Positions 36,469 through 46,776 of a stretch of 64,000 nucleotides of DNA are shown in pieces (position 1 is the stretch's first letter; the number at the start of each line of letters is the position of its first letter). The stretch is from Diploscapter coronatus (lineage: Eukaryota; Nematoda; Chromadorea; Rhabditida; Rhabditidae): NCBI GenBank assembly GCA_964036155.1, contig OZ038423.1, forward strand, positions 18,987,249 through 19,051,248. The letters are read 5' to 3'. Below the pieces are notes generated by a model. The model was not told the DNA's origin. It saw only the letters and a program-made list of their open reading frames with translations, and ran no database searches. Position numbers and translations under genes: made by a program.

Positions 36469-38515
36469 TCTGTAAATTTTGTCTATGAAGATCAACTTGT
36501 TTTGGTTTTGAAAACTTGCGCGCTTTTTTTTTGTTTTTGACACAGGAATAATTTTCATTCCTAATGTGCATTGTTAATGATAATTTTCAACAAGCACAAT
36601 AGTCATCCTACAAATTATTGAGCTGATCAGAAGGCTGATCTGCCAAATTCTAAGATTTCACAAGGAAAATTCCCACATAGGAGCTTCCCTTGTCGGTTAT
36701 ATGAAAAGATATTTTTTTTTCTGAAAAAAAAAATGTAAATTAATTCATATTTTGTTTGTTTTGATAATCATTAAACCAATATTTGAGATTTTTACAAATC
36801 CATTTTGGCATAACATTCTAATCAGCTCAATATCATTTACAAATACCTAATCAGTTTCGTTGATTTACATCAAATCCTGTAAATAATTTATCAGAACGTT
36901 TGAAGTGATCTATGCTCAAGTTTCTAATTCTGATAGAGCTTTGTTTTGTAATCATAGATTTGTGCAGTCATGCAAATAATTCATCCTGAATTCGTATTTC
37001 TCCTCTACCCGATGTCATGCAAAAGTAAATGACCTTGCTACTCATAGTCAGGTGCTTCCGGTTTCAACATGCGAACGCATTACTGCACACTTGTCTTGTA
37101 GCGTCTCACAAACATAGGGCCAAAATAATTGCCATATTGTCTTATCGTTTTTCTTGTAATTGACTGATTTATCCAAATTAGAAAATTAACCTGCCTTTAT
37201 TTCGGTATTATGTTACTTCGGTGCATTTTTAGTTTCATTTGGATTTGGTTGTGAGTTTTATGCCAAACTAGAGCTCAAATTCATATGAAAATTGAAAACT
37301 TTCTGTGCTTGTTCTCCTATTTCTTTTTCTAAAATTTTCCTCTGTGATCATGCTCACAAAATGACACAAATTATTCGATTTTGTTTGTATTTTGCTGAAA
37401 TTAATCGATTAATTTTTTCTTGCAAAAATATCCAAATAAATATAAGAGGTAAATAACCAATGCGATATTTCCACAGATTGAAAAACATTGTACTCGCGAA
37501 CGAGTTTTGACAGTTTATCAAGATACAAGTAATCACCATTTTATAAGAAAGCATTTGATTTGAGTGTAGTTTAGAGAAACACGTTTTGACAAAACAGAAG
37601 CAAGCGCTTCACTTCCAGAATAAATGGACAATTTCTGACTAATTTTATAAATACATTTGGGGTATCTATTTCATGTTTTAATTGAAATAAACTTCTCGTT
37701 TACAAGAAAAAATAGTTGAGAGAAGTGAAAATATTTTTGATAGTTGTAAGTTTTTCTCGGTAACTTTCCGTGTCGCTCTCGTTCTGAGTCGACTCCCCTT
37801 TCCGATTCCAATTCCGAAGAGAAGAATTTGTTCGGTTCTGATCGTGTGACCTTACTTCTCCTTTCCTTTTTTCTGTCCGACAAATCAATTTTTCTTTGCT
37901 AATCTTCATTTTTATAGGATTAAAAAAGCGTCAATTTAGGAAAACTAAGACAGTTTTGAGTTGTGAGAAGGAAAGAGTCAGAAAATGCATCCTTCATTGA
38001 CTGCAGCTAAGGAGATCATCATGTGTTTCCTGTGTTTGCCTGTATTTGTCAGTTTTTGTATCATCGAATCAATCAGAATTAGCTCGTCCACAGGCACTCT
38101 TTTGGTCTTCCAAGTTTCATTCGTTCATTTATCATTTCTACCATTGTTCTACCAAAAATTACAGATGATTTCATTGCATTTCTTTCGTAAAATATCGTTT
38201 CTCATAATTTTGAACTATATTTTCCTTCATTGATAATTTTCTACGAATCACGAAGTGGAGTTGAATGCGTTTATTTCGTCGTTGGTTTTATCTTTGCAGA
38301 TAATTTGATTCTCCAAACGTGATTCCAGACTTATTGTTTTGAGTCATTGATTCTTTAACTGTTGTCGTTTTCTCCATAAAAAGGAGGTCAATTTTCTCGG
38401 ACAATAAGTTTATTTTCCATTTTCAGCACTCGCAAACCTTCAAGATCTCATTTGTCGCTCGCTTAGCTATTCTATTTCTAAAGTCCAATCTAAAGGGAAT
38501 TGTATAAATTCCAAA
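36469..38515. other. AT-rich intergenic region
   Basis: No gene is supported between the tetraspanin and the small secreted protein. Open frames on either strand are short, AT-rich and lack splice-consistent neighbours. A homopolymer-rich patch lies near 36710-36735. Confidence 0.5.
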
Positions 38516-39033
38516 ATGATGAAGGTAAACATTAAATTTCATTCTTGATGAAAGCGACAATATAAAAATAAAAAAAAACCTTTGAGATATCATTAATTTG
38601 AAATTATTTTATTCGAATTTTACCAAACCAAATATGTTTTATTCCAAAACGGATTAAAATAATAGCTTTCTATGACAAGTTTTACTATGTGTCCATGAAT
38701 GGAAAAAATGTTTCTAATTTCTAAATGGTAATGAACTGGATAAAACTGCTTCAAACGAAAAAAGTTAAATGATAATAATTGTTTCAGTATTTCCTCCTGC
38801 TATCAGCTTTATCTCTGGTTATTGGCGAGGAGGTGATCACATTAGATCTGACTGATATCGACCACGCAAACGGGGCCGAGATCATGCGCAACTTCACCGA
38901 GGAGGAGACCAAGATCATTCCGACACAGTTCGATTTCGCTGCGTTTAAAGAGGCCTATGCAAAGGAGAGCAAAGGAGAACGATTCTTGCCCTCTCCGAGC
39001 AGATTGTTCTTCGAGGAAAAGAAGAAGAAATAA
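38516..39033 (+). CDS. small secreted protein, 85 aa
   Basis: Two exons (38516-38524 and 38788-39033) give an 85-residue protein. It starts with a clear signal peptide (MMKYFLLLSALSLVIG, cleavage probably near GEE). The mature part is acidic and then basic: EEVITLDLTDIDHANGAEIM, one NFT sequon, AAFKEAYAKESKGERFLPSP, and a KKKK end. There is no cysteine and no domain I know. The first exon holds only three codons, so the start would be missed by a plain ORF scan. Function is unknown. It lies immediately upstream of the Costars duplication, but the duplicated unit starts after its stop. Confidence 0.7.
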
Positions 39034-39661
39034 CCAATTCATCTCAGATTGATTATGATGGTGAAATTACGTGTTCGATAATCCAAATCACTTAAATATT
39101 AGTGTAAAATACGTGCCAAACATAATTTTAGTCGGATTATGAATAAATCGAAGAAAATTTCAAATATCACATGCAATGCATGAAAACGTCGATTGAAAAT
39201 CGACATGAACAAAGTGAAATGTGTTGTCGAGAAGAAGGGATAAAGATAAAGGTTGAAATAAGAGAAGAAAAGAGGGAGGATAACCTCAAGCCACACACAC
39301 ATTTTACAGCGAGCGGCGGAATCTTGACTCTTCCAGCTCATTCCCTCGCTTCATCTGCTCATATCCTAACAATCCTAACAACAATCAGTCTCGTTCTCTT
39401 TCTTTCTGCTCATTCTTTCACTCAGTCACATTATCACTCTGCCAGAGGATTCTTCCCTTCTGATAACTGCTCTCTCCTCATTCGAGCCAATCGACTTCGG
39501 CGTACTTCTTCTCACATTTCGGTACGAGAATTTTCCTGTGTTCTGATGATGTCATTGCTTCCAAATACCCTCTTTGATGTGTGTTGATAGCTTATATGAT
39601 ATGCAGCTTGTTAAAAGAAATAATGTCGATATCATTGTAATAATTTTCAGCTCGATTAAAG

Positions 39662-40835
39662 ATGAATCGAATACTCGCACAGAAAGCAGCTCGAAAGGGA
39701 TCGCTGATGGATAGTGTCAATAAATTCAATGCTATGGCTGAACAGACAGATGCATCCTTGAAAAAGTAAAAAAATCGGGTTGATGAAAGCCCTGTATGAT
39801 TGTGCTTGCATATTTCATGATGAAATTATATTCGGCGTGCGTCAAAATCTGCTAACTAGGGATCATGATGGATGTCTAAAGATTTTTTCGATATCAATTT
39901 CTGTCTCTTCATACTCTCGATTTCAGCCAAATGTACTTCTGGCGTCCCATTTTCATACGGTTTCTTTGTCTACTATCTCTCGCTTATCAAAGAAAATCGC
40001 GTCAAAATTATTGCAGAAGAGATTAGAAACTGTCATCTTTATTCACCAAAAGTTTTGGTGTTTGAAGACAGCCCTCCTCAAAAATAGCACCTCGCAGAAC
40101 CTTTTCTCACCCCAATACTCCCTTTATCACATTTTCTTTAGAAATCCATATTCGGATACGTATTCTGTTCAACAATTTGATAAAGAAGCAACAGATTATG
40201 GACGACCTCCTACTGGAAGCAGAACAGAGGCACGAGGGATTAAAGTAGTCTTCAAAATCTCTAAAACTTTAGCAATTGCTAATTTTTAGGCGAGTGTTCA
40301 TGTTTGTAATGAAGTTCTTTATCTATGCGAAGTCATTTCTCAAAATGCGTCTGGAGAGGAGCCTCATAAATATATCGAATTCGGAAAGCTATTCTACATC
40401 TATTCCTTCATTTCTGATAAACTAGTCGGCATGTTGTTGAGGGCTCGAAAGTATGGATTGGTTGATTTTGAAGGTGAAATGTTGTATCAAAGACAGGACG
40501 ATAAAAAGGTACATCTCTTTCAAGCGCTTATTTTCGTTAAATAAATACTTCAGCTAATCACTATGCAAATGTCTCTGGCGGAAATTCGCGAATGTCTCAA
40601 GCCATCAGGAGATCCAAAGAATTGCATACAAATTGTCAGGAAAAACCCGACTTCGACGGATTCTACTCCTGCACAACCTAAGTCGAATGCAAAACCTACA
40701 CAAGCAGAAAGTGCAGAAAAGAAACCTGCACCGAAAAAATCAACAAATTCGAATCTGTCAAATAATCCGCACATGAAGAAGGATGCAAATGCGCCCAAAG
40801 CTCCTCCTCCTTCATTCTGTTCTCAATATGTTTAG
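39662..40835 (+). CDS. Costars-domain protein, STARS/ABRA-like, copy 1
   Basis: A 235-residue protein in four exons: 39662-39765, 40142-40244, 40290-40508 and 40554-40835. The Costars domain (about residues 69-150) reads KYIEFGKLFYIYSFISDKLV, GMLLRARKYGLVDFEGEMLY and QRQDDKKLITM, close to the C-terminus of vertebrate ABRA/STARS and to ABRACL. The preceding YGRPPTGSRTEARG matches the ABRA linker. Members bind or influence actin and feed Rho/SRF signalling; here that is inferred. Unlike ABRA the domain is central, followed by a Pro/Lys-rich tail (TDSTPAQPKSNAKPTQAE, then KKPAPKKSTNSN) ending in FCSQYV. A TTTCAG acceptor 12 nt before the ATG suggests trans-splicing. Confidence 0.85.
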
Positions 40836-40943
40836 AGATTTGTTTCGATATCAATATTTAAGGTGAGATACTCTCTAATGTCTCTCAAATGATAGACTGC
40901 AGAAGGAGGGAGAAGGGGTATCCGCGAGATTAACCACTGCGCT

Positions 40944-40952
40944 CTGCGTCTC
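40944..40952. promoter_or_regulatory. CTGCGTCTC motif
   Basis: CTGCGTCTC (GAGACGCAG on the other strand) is, as I recall, a frequent promoter-associated motif of broadly expressed C. elegans genes. Here it lies about 590 nt upstream of Costars copy 2. The same motif recurs at 42662-42670 and, inverted, at 61523-61531. Confidence 0.4.
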
Positions 40953-41542
40953 TGCATCGTGTATTTCATATTGCGTCCTTCGCGAATACGCGTTCCACTC
41001 CTGAAATTACGGGCTCAATAATCCAAATCACTCAGATATTCATTCGTGTAAAATACGTGCTGAACATAATTTTAGTTAGATTATGAATAAATCGAAGAAA
41101 ATTTCAAATACATATCACATGCAATGCATGAAAACGTCAATTGAAAATCGACATGAACAGAGTGAAATGTGTTGTCGAGAAGAAGGGATAAAGATAAAAA
41201 GTTGAAATAAGAGAAGGAGAAAAGAGGGAGGGTAACCTCAAGCCACGTAAATTTTACAGCGAGAGGCAGAACTTTGACTTTGACTCTCTTCCAGCTCATT
41301 CCCTCGCTTCATCTGCTCATATCCTAACAATTCTAGCAACAATCAGTCTCTTTCCCTCTTCTGCTCATTGTTCCGCTCAGTTATATTATCATTCTGCCAG
41401 AGACTTCTTTTCTTCTGATAACTGCTCCTCTCCTCATTCGAGCCAGTCGACTTCGACGTGCTTCTTCTTCTTCTGACATTTCGGTACGAGAATTTTCCTG
41501 TTTCTGATTATATCATTATCATAATTTTCAGCTCGATTAAAG

Positions 41543-42485
41543 ATGGATCGAATACTCGCACAGAAAGCAGTTCAAAAGGGATCGCTGATGAATAATGTCA
41601 ATAAATTCAATGCCATAGCTGAACAGAAAGATGCATCCTTGAAAAAGTAACAAATTGGATTAATGAAAGTCTTGTATGATCGTATTCGTGTATTTCATGA
41701 TAAATGTATATTCGGCGTGGATTCGAAACTGTCATCTTTATTAACCAAAAGCTTAGCTGAATAACAATTCACTTTGGCGAATAAGGACCGTCCTCCTCAA
41801 AAATAGAATGCCGCAGAACCTTTCGCACCCCAATACTTTCTTTATCAGATTTTTTATAATATTTTCTTTAGAAATCCATATTCGGATACGTATTCCATTC
41901 AAAAAGTTGATAAAGAAGCAACAGATTATGGACGACCTCCTACTGGAAGCCAAACGGAGGCACGAGGGATGAAAGTAGTCTTCAAAATCTCTAAAGCTTT
42001 AACAATTTAATTTTAGGCGAGTGTTGAGGTTTGTAATGAAATTATTTACCTGTGCGAAATCATTTCTCAAAATGCGTCTGGAGGAGAGGAACCTCATAAA
42101 TATATCGAATTCGGAAAGCTATTCCGCATCTATTCCTCCATTTCTGATAAACTAGTCGGCATGTTGTTGAGGGCTCGAAAGTATGGATTGGTTGATTTTG
42201 AAGGTGAAATGCTGTTTCAAAGACAGGACGATAAAAAGGTATATCGCTTTCAATTAAATATTTTTGTTTAAATAGTTACTTTAGCTAATCACCATGCAAA
42301 TGCCTCTGTCAGAAATTCGCGAATGTCTCAAGCCATCGGGAGATCCAGGGAAGTGCATACAAATCGTCAAGAAAAACCCGACTTCGACGGATTCTACTCC
42401 TGCACAACCTAAGCCAAATGCAAAACCCGCTCAAACAGAAAAGAAACCTGCACCGAAGAAATCAACAAAGTCGAATCTCAAATAA
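41543..42485 (+). CDS. Costars-domain protein, copy 2 with truncated tail
   Basis: A 209-residue paralogue in four exons: 41543-41646, 41872-41974, 42017-42238 and 42285-42485. Structure and phases equal copy 1, and the Costars core is nearly identical (EFGKLFRIYSSISDKLVGML). There is one extra Gly codon before EEPHKY. The tail ends early at KSTKSNLK: relative to copy 1, two bases are missing (AATCTGTCAAAT in copy 1, AATCTCAAAT here), so the reading frame meets TAA. The remaining copy-1 tail (NNPHMKKDANAPKA) is still present downstream in another frame. The domain is intact, so the copy may be functional. Confidence 0.82.
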
Positions 42486-42661
42486 TCCACACATGAAGAA
42501 GGATGCAAATGCGCCCAAAGCTCCTCTTCCTTCATTCTGTTCTCAATATGTTTAGAGATTTGTTTCGATATCAATATTTAAGGTGAGACTCTCTATTGTT
42601 CCCCAAATTACAGATTGCAGAGAGAGGAGGAAGGGGTACCCGCGAGATTAACCACTGCGCT

Positions 42662-42670
42662 CTGCGTCTC
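42662..42670. promoter_or_regulatory. CTGCGTCTC motif, duplicated copy
   Basis: This is the counterpart of the motif at 40944 in the second duplicated unit. Here it follows copy 2 and precedes the convergent sds-22 3' end, so it no longer stands before a visible + strand gene. Confidence 0.35.
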
Positions 42671-43033
42671 TGCACAGTGTGTTTCATATTGCGCTCTTTG
42701 CGAATACGCGTCTCGCCCCCTTCAGCAATCTATCACTTGGGGAACAATGGAGTAAACTCATTTGCATATGATTGTCTTATGGTTAATTTTGTTAAGCTAT
42801 ACATTCAAAACTATGTTAAAATTAGTCCATCTGTGTCTCTTCCTTTTTAGTATAAAAATAATTTCTTCAAGCAATATTTATTCATTGGTGACACGAAGAA
42901 ATGAAATTGACATTTTGAGATTTCTTGTGGAAGATGTGTAGAATAGAGATGCTTTTTCTTGAAATTGGATATTGATAGAAAAGAGACCGGATTATAATGT
43001 TTTCCGTCCTACGTTAAAAAAGCCTGGCTAACC

Positions 43034-45737
43034 TTAAACCCGTTCGATATTTCTGCTTTCGAAAATGGAATAGAAGGAAGCAGGCAGGGCTTGATAGGGA
43101 TCTCCCGAAACCCAGCCAACAGGAAGACCGTCGATGAAACACACGTTTGGCAGGATCTTGCGAATGCGGTTTTTGTAGAAATGTTCACTGCTGAAAAATA
43201 ATGGTATAAAAATGACATTTTTTATGTAAATTAGAATAATAACAACAATTTAAAAGTAGTTGCATCTTTGCATACGAAATAGGTTGGGAGTTGGTAGAGA
43301 AAACATCTTCATTTTTACTATTTCATACGCAAGGATGAAACTATTGTAATTACTTTTCAGATTACCGTAATAATAACTACTTCATTTTTCGATAAAGCAT
43401 ATTTTTCACGTTCACCAGAAAATAATATTGTAGTCTAGAAAACAAAATCCTACCTGTAAATGGGATTCATTTCCAAGACGATCGCATTGAGCTTCTTCAG
43501 CGACTGCAACACCTTGACGTTCTGCCAGTCAGAGATCTGAAATGTGGATGAAATTTGTCGTCAACAATTATGAAGAAAATATTTCACCTTATTCTTGCGA
43601 ATCATCAAATCAGTGAGCGACTGCAGCTGGTCCAAATTCTCCAATTTCTCGATCAGATTGTCGTTCAGATCCAAATTTATTAGCTCCGACTGATTCTCCA
43701 ATCTGAATTAGACATAACATCGGATTGTAGATGAGTACATTTATAGAATATTCTGGAGATGTGACGACATTTTTCATGCCTCAGATGAAATGGCTTCATA
43801 AATCAATGCATGTTTCAGAAGATATTGTTATCGACGCGTAAAAATCAGGGATGCTAGGAATTGAGTCGAAATTCCGCAGTCCTGGTAAAAACGGTTATTC
43901 GATCATAGAGGAGATATGTAGGCATTTGAAATTGTCTTGTACCGTAAAATCTCTAATTGAAACCCATGGGCTTCTATTTTCAGAGGTCCAATTTGTGGAA
44001 AATCGAAAATTTCAAACCATCATAACTTCCCACCTGATGACCGCAGAAATTTCGAATCAGAAATAACACATATTCTATACACTCCAAATAATGTATAGAA
44101 ACACTATAAGATGCTTTGAGATGGGTATTGGATAATTCTGCCATTTTGGGGTGGACTTCAATTAGAGGTTTTACACGATATCTTTCAGCGAGATATCGTG
44201 TCTAATGAAGATAATTAAAAGATTTGTTTCTTCCCGTGACTGCATTTTCTCGCGTTACTAACGAAGACTGAATAAGTTATCAATGATTGAAGAAGCTACC
44301 CTTTGACGACTCGAATGCCGTTCTGAGCGATGGAGAGAAAGCGAAGTTTGGGCAGATTTTCGAGGCCTTCGATCTCTGTGATCGCGTTTCCAGGCATACT
44401 CAGCTCGTACAAATCGGGATGACTGTTCAGCCCTGAATATACAAGAACGTAAATTGTAATACAACAGCTTTCAAAGCTTTTGCATCGCCCACTAATTTAT
44501 ATACTGCTGGTCCACCTAATTCCTGTTTATCAAATCGATTAAAATTGAAATACGTTCATGATTTGGTCACATCAATGTATGAGCAAATTTTTCAATAGGA
44601 TCGTTGTGCCACAACTAGGTGAACAGGCAGAACGAAACTAGCGGATGATGCAAAACTTTAAAGCACGACTGTACTTTTTTTTTACAAAATAACGGGAAAT
44701 AGTAGATTTTTCAATAATTTATAGAAATAACATTTCATTTCTTGAAAAATCTTATCATTTCATGAAGAAAATATTCAATGGACAGAAATTTGTGCCTACC
44801 TTCGATCTTGCGAATCTGGTTAGCCCCGAGGAAGAGTCGCTTGAGTTTGGTGTTGTTCTCGAGCCCTCCGATCTTCTTGATCCTGTTGTCCCCCAGCTCG
44901 AGATATTCCAACTCCGTCAACTGAAATTCGTTTCTATGACCTGGTCGCATAAATCTTCCCATCTACCGTATGAAGGCCCTCAATGACCGTCAATTTGTTG
45001 TGGACGAGATGCAGCTCCTTCAGCTTGGTCAGTGTTTCGAGGCCTGAATAATGAGAAATTAATGCGAATTTCATACAAATTTAATTTATTTTCGGAATAT
45101 TCGAAATTTCATCATCTTCATTGAAAAATTAAAGCTGAACTTCATCATAAAATCCTCAAAATTCAGTTTACAAAGACCATAAATTATTCGAATGTCAAAC
45201 CTTCGATTTTGCTCATCCGATTGTAGGAAAGATCGAGCGAGGTCAAGTTGACCAGCGATTTCAAATTCTCCATTTTCTCGATCTAAAGATTAAAAACTAG
45301 GATTCTTCAAAGAGTATGCTCTTGCTCTTGACCGAGCCTACCTGATTATCGTAGAGATTGAGTTTGGTGAGCGTGGAGCCGAGACAGTCCAAATTCTCGA
45401 TCTTCTTGATCAGATTCCAGCGCATCGTTAGCGATCTGAACAATTAGGCCTGAATAACTTCCATTTTCATTTACAATCTATATCCCAGTTTACTAACCTG
45501 AGATTCTGACAGGGCTCGAAGTGCCAGACACGCAGAATGCGACGACGAGTGAAGTCCAGCACCTTCGTCGACTCGTCTACTTCCATGTCTGCAAGTGGAA
45601 ACTTGGGTATCAACGAACGATCACTTCTAAAGAATTCAACGACTTCTCCGTCGAGTAGAAATGCCCTACTAACCACGAATCTCCTTCTCCAACTTGCCAG
45701 ATCCGTCATTGGACAGCACAATTTCTGCCTGCACCAT
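43034..45737 (-). CDS. sds-22: PP1 regulatory subunit SDS22 (PPP1R7)
   Basis: A 338-residue leucine-rich-repeat protein in ten exons: 45674-45737, 45498-45588, 45342-45435, 45201-45282, 44967-45043, 44800-44920, 44300-44432, 43588-43702, 43454-43536 and 43034-43190. About eleven LRRs of the short SDS22 type are visible (LTKLNLYDNQIEKMENLKSL, LTSLDLSYNRMSKIEGLETL, LEYLELGDNRIKKIGGLENN, LKRLFLGANQIRKIEGLNSH, LINLDLNDNLIEKLENLDQL). The LRR cap NPIYSSEHFYKNRIRKILPN follows, with tail YSIFESRNIERV. Size is close to human PPP1R7 (360). SDS22 binds the catalytic subunit of protein phosphatase 1, guides its maturation, and opposes Aurora B at kinetochores. Introns 7 and 6 carry small inverted-repeat elements. 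Confidence 0.95.
43943..44195. repeat. MITE-like inverted-repeat element in an sds-22 intron
   Basis: GTAAAATCTCTAATTGAA near 43943 is mirrored by TTCAATTAGAGGTTTTAC near 44157 with one mismatch. Immediately beyond it, ACACGATATC and GATATCGTGT form a perfect 10-bp hairpin around 9 nt (about 44172-44200). Confidence 0.6.
44504..44630. repeat. short inverted-repeat element in an sds-22 intron
   Basis: CTGCTGGTCCACCTAATT at 44504 is mirrored by AACTAGGTGAACAGGCAG ending at 44630, with a few mismatches. The body is AT-rich and non-coding. Confidence 0.55.
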
Positions 45738-46776
45738 TGTCGATGATTGGGTAATGAGATCGACGTCATTGAGCAAACGACCATCGATTAACTGTGCGAT
45801 ATTCAAATGCTATCGATTGGTTCTTTGTGCTCCCTGACGAGTGTCAAATCGCGAACATGCTCGACTTTGACCCCCACCTAGCTCCGCCCACTTTTGGGGG
45901 CGGGACCTAAAAACCTAATTTTTGTGATTAGGGCCCATGGATGTATCCACCATATAAGTTTGGTTCGGGTCCGAGACACTTTTGCAGTTGTCCGACCACT
46001 CTTTATATTTTGTTCGAGTTACTCAAAGAATGCGTCTTAAACCATTTATTTAAAACAAAGGAAAAATAAATAAAAATGAAGTCATAAAAATAAAATAATG
46101 AAGATGTGAAAGACAGACTGAGAGATCTAAATGATTCTGTCATAGCCGGTGAGTAAGGGCGGAAAGGAAAGAGAGCATAACGGTTTAAAGAAAAAGTGAA
46201 TAAAAACATCTCGTCTTGAGGGAATAGAATATTGATCGATATGGTGCTCTATGCCAATTTAAATGAAATTAGGTCGCTATTTAGCGATAATCTAGTTTTA
46301 AAACAAGAGGAGAAATGTGAAGTGTGCCGAGTTTTGCACAAAAATACCCATCAATCAGGGTGGAAAATGTCTTCTCAGAAAATAAAATAAGTTAAAAAAG
46401 ATGGAAACAACAAATTCGACAATAGTAATAACAAGAAGATTCAGTTTAGGAATTTAAAAAAAAAAAAAAAAAAAAGTTACAGTAATTGAGTACTGCTACC
46501 CACAAAGATGTAGACGAAGTAAGTGCTGCGTCGAGGCTAGGAGGTAGACCAAAGATGTGAGCGAAAACATTTAACTGATAGTGTGAGGTATTTATAGAGA
46601 TCGAGGATGAGATATGCAATTATTTGGTAAGGTGAATTATATTAAAATATGCCCTAAACTACAGTTACAAAGCGATCAACAAGAACAAAGAACCGACGAA
46701 AGCGCATATTAACTCGACCCAATTAACCAAATGGAGGAAATTTAATGTGAAAAGATTACAAGCTAAACTAGAGAAA
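45738..46776. other. sds-22 upstream region, GC-box-like hairpin and poly-A tract
   Basis: No gene is supported. TCCGCCC and GGGGGCGGGA around 45882-45905 form a G/C hairpin within 170 nt of the sds-22 start and could be a promoter element. A run of twenty A lies at 46456-46475. The rest is AT-rich and contains the 3' flank of the two-TM gene that ends at 46777. Confidence 0.5.

Larger units (their letters stand above)
39061..42720 (+). repeat. tandem duplication of a ~1.8-kb unit carrying a Costars gene
   Basis: Unit 1 spans about 39061-41000 and unit 2 about 41003-42720. They match from GTGAAATTACG/CTGAAATTACG through the upstream region, the gene and the downstream CTGCGTCTC block. Upstream blocks such as AATAAATCGAAGAAAATTTC and TCACATGCAATGCATGAAAA recur almost unchanged. 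Introns differ more than exons; intron 1 is about 150 bp shorter in unit 2. The copies sit head to tail with almost no spacer. Confidence 0.9.

Noticed and set aside
39171..39587. 138-codon + frame upstream of Costars copy 1
   Set aside because: The matching stretch in the second unit is not kept open, so the frame is not under selection; it is the duplicated upstream region.
39780..40289. 169-codon + frame overlapping Costars intron 1 and exon 2
   Set aside because: It is the wrong frame across exon 2 (the Costars frame there is YGRPPTG), and copy 2 does not preserve it.
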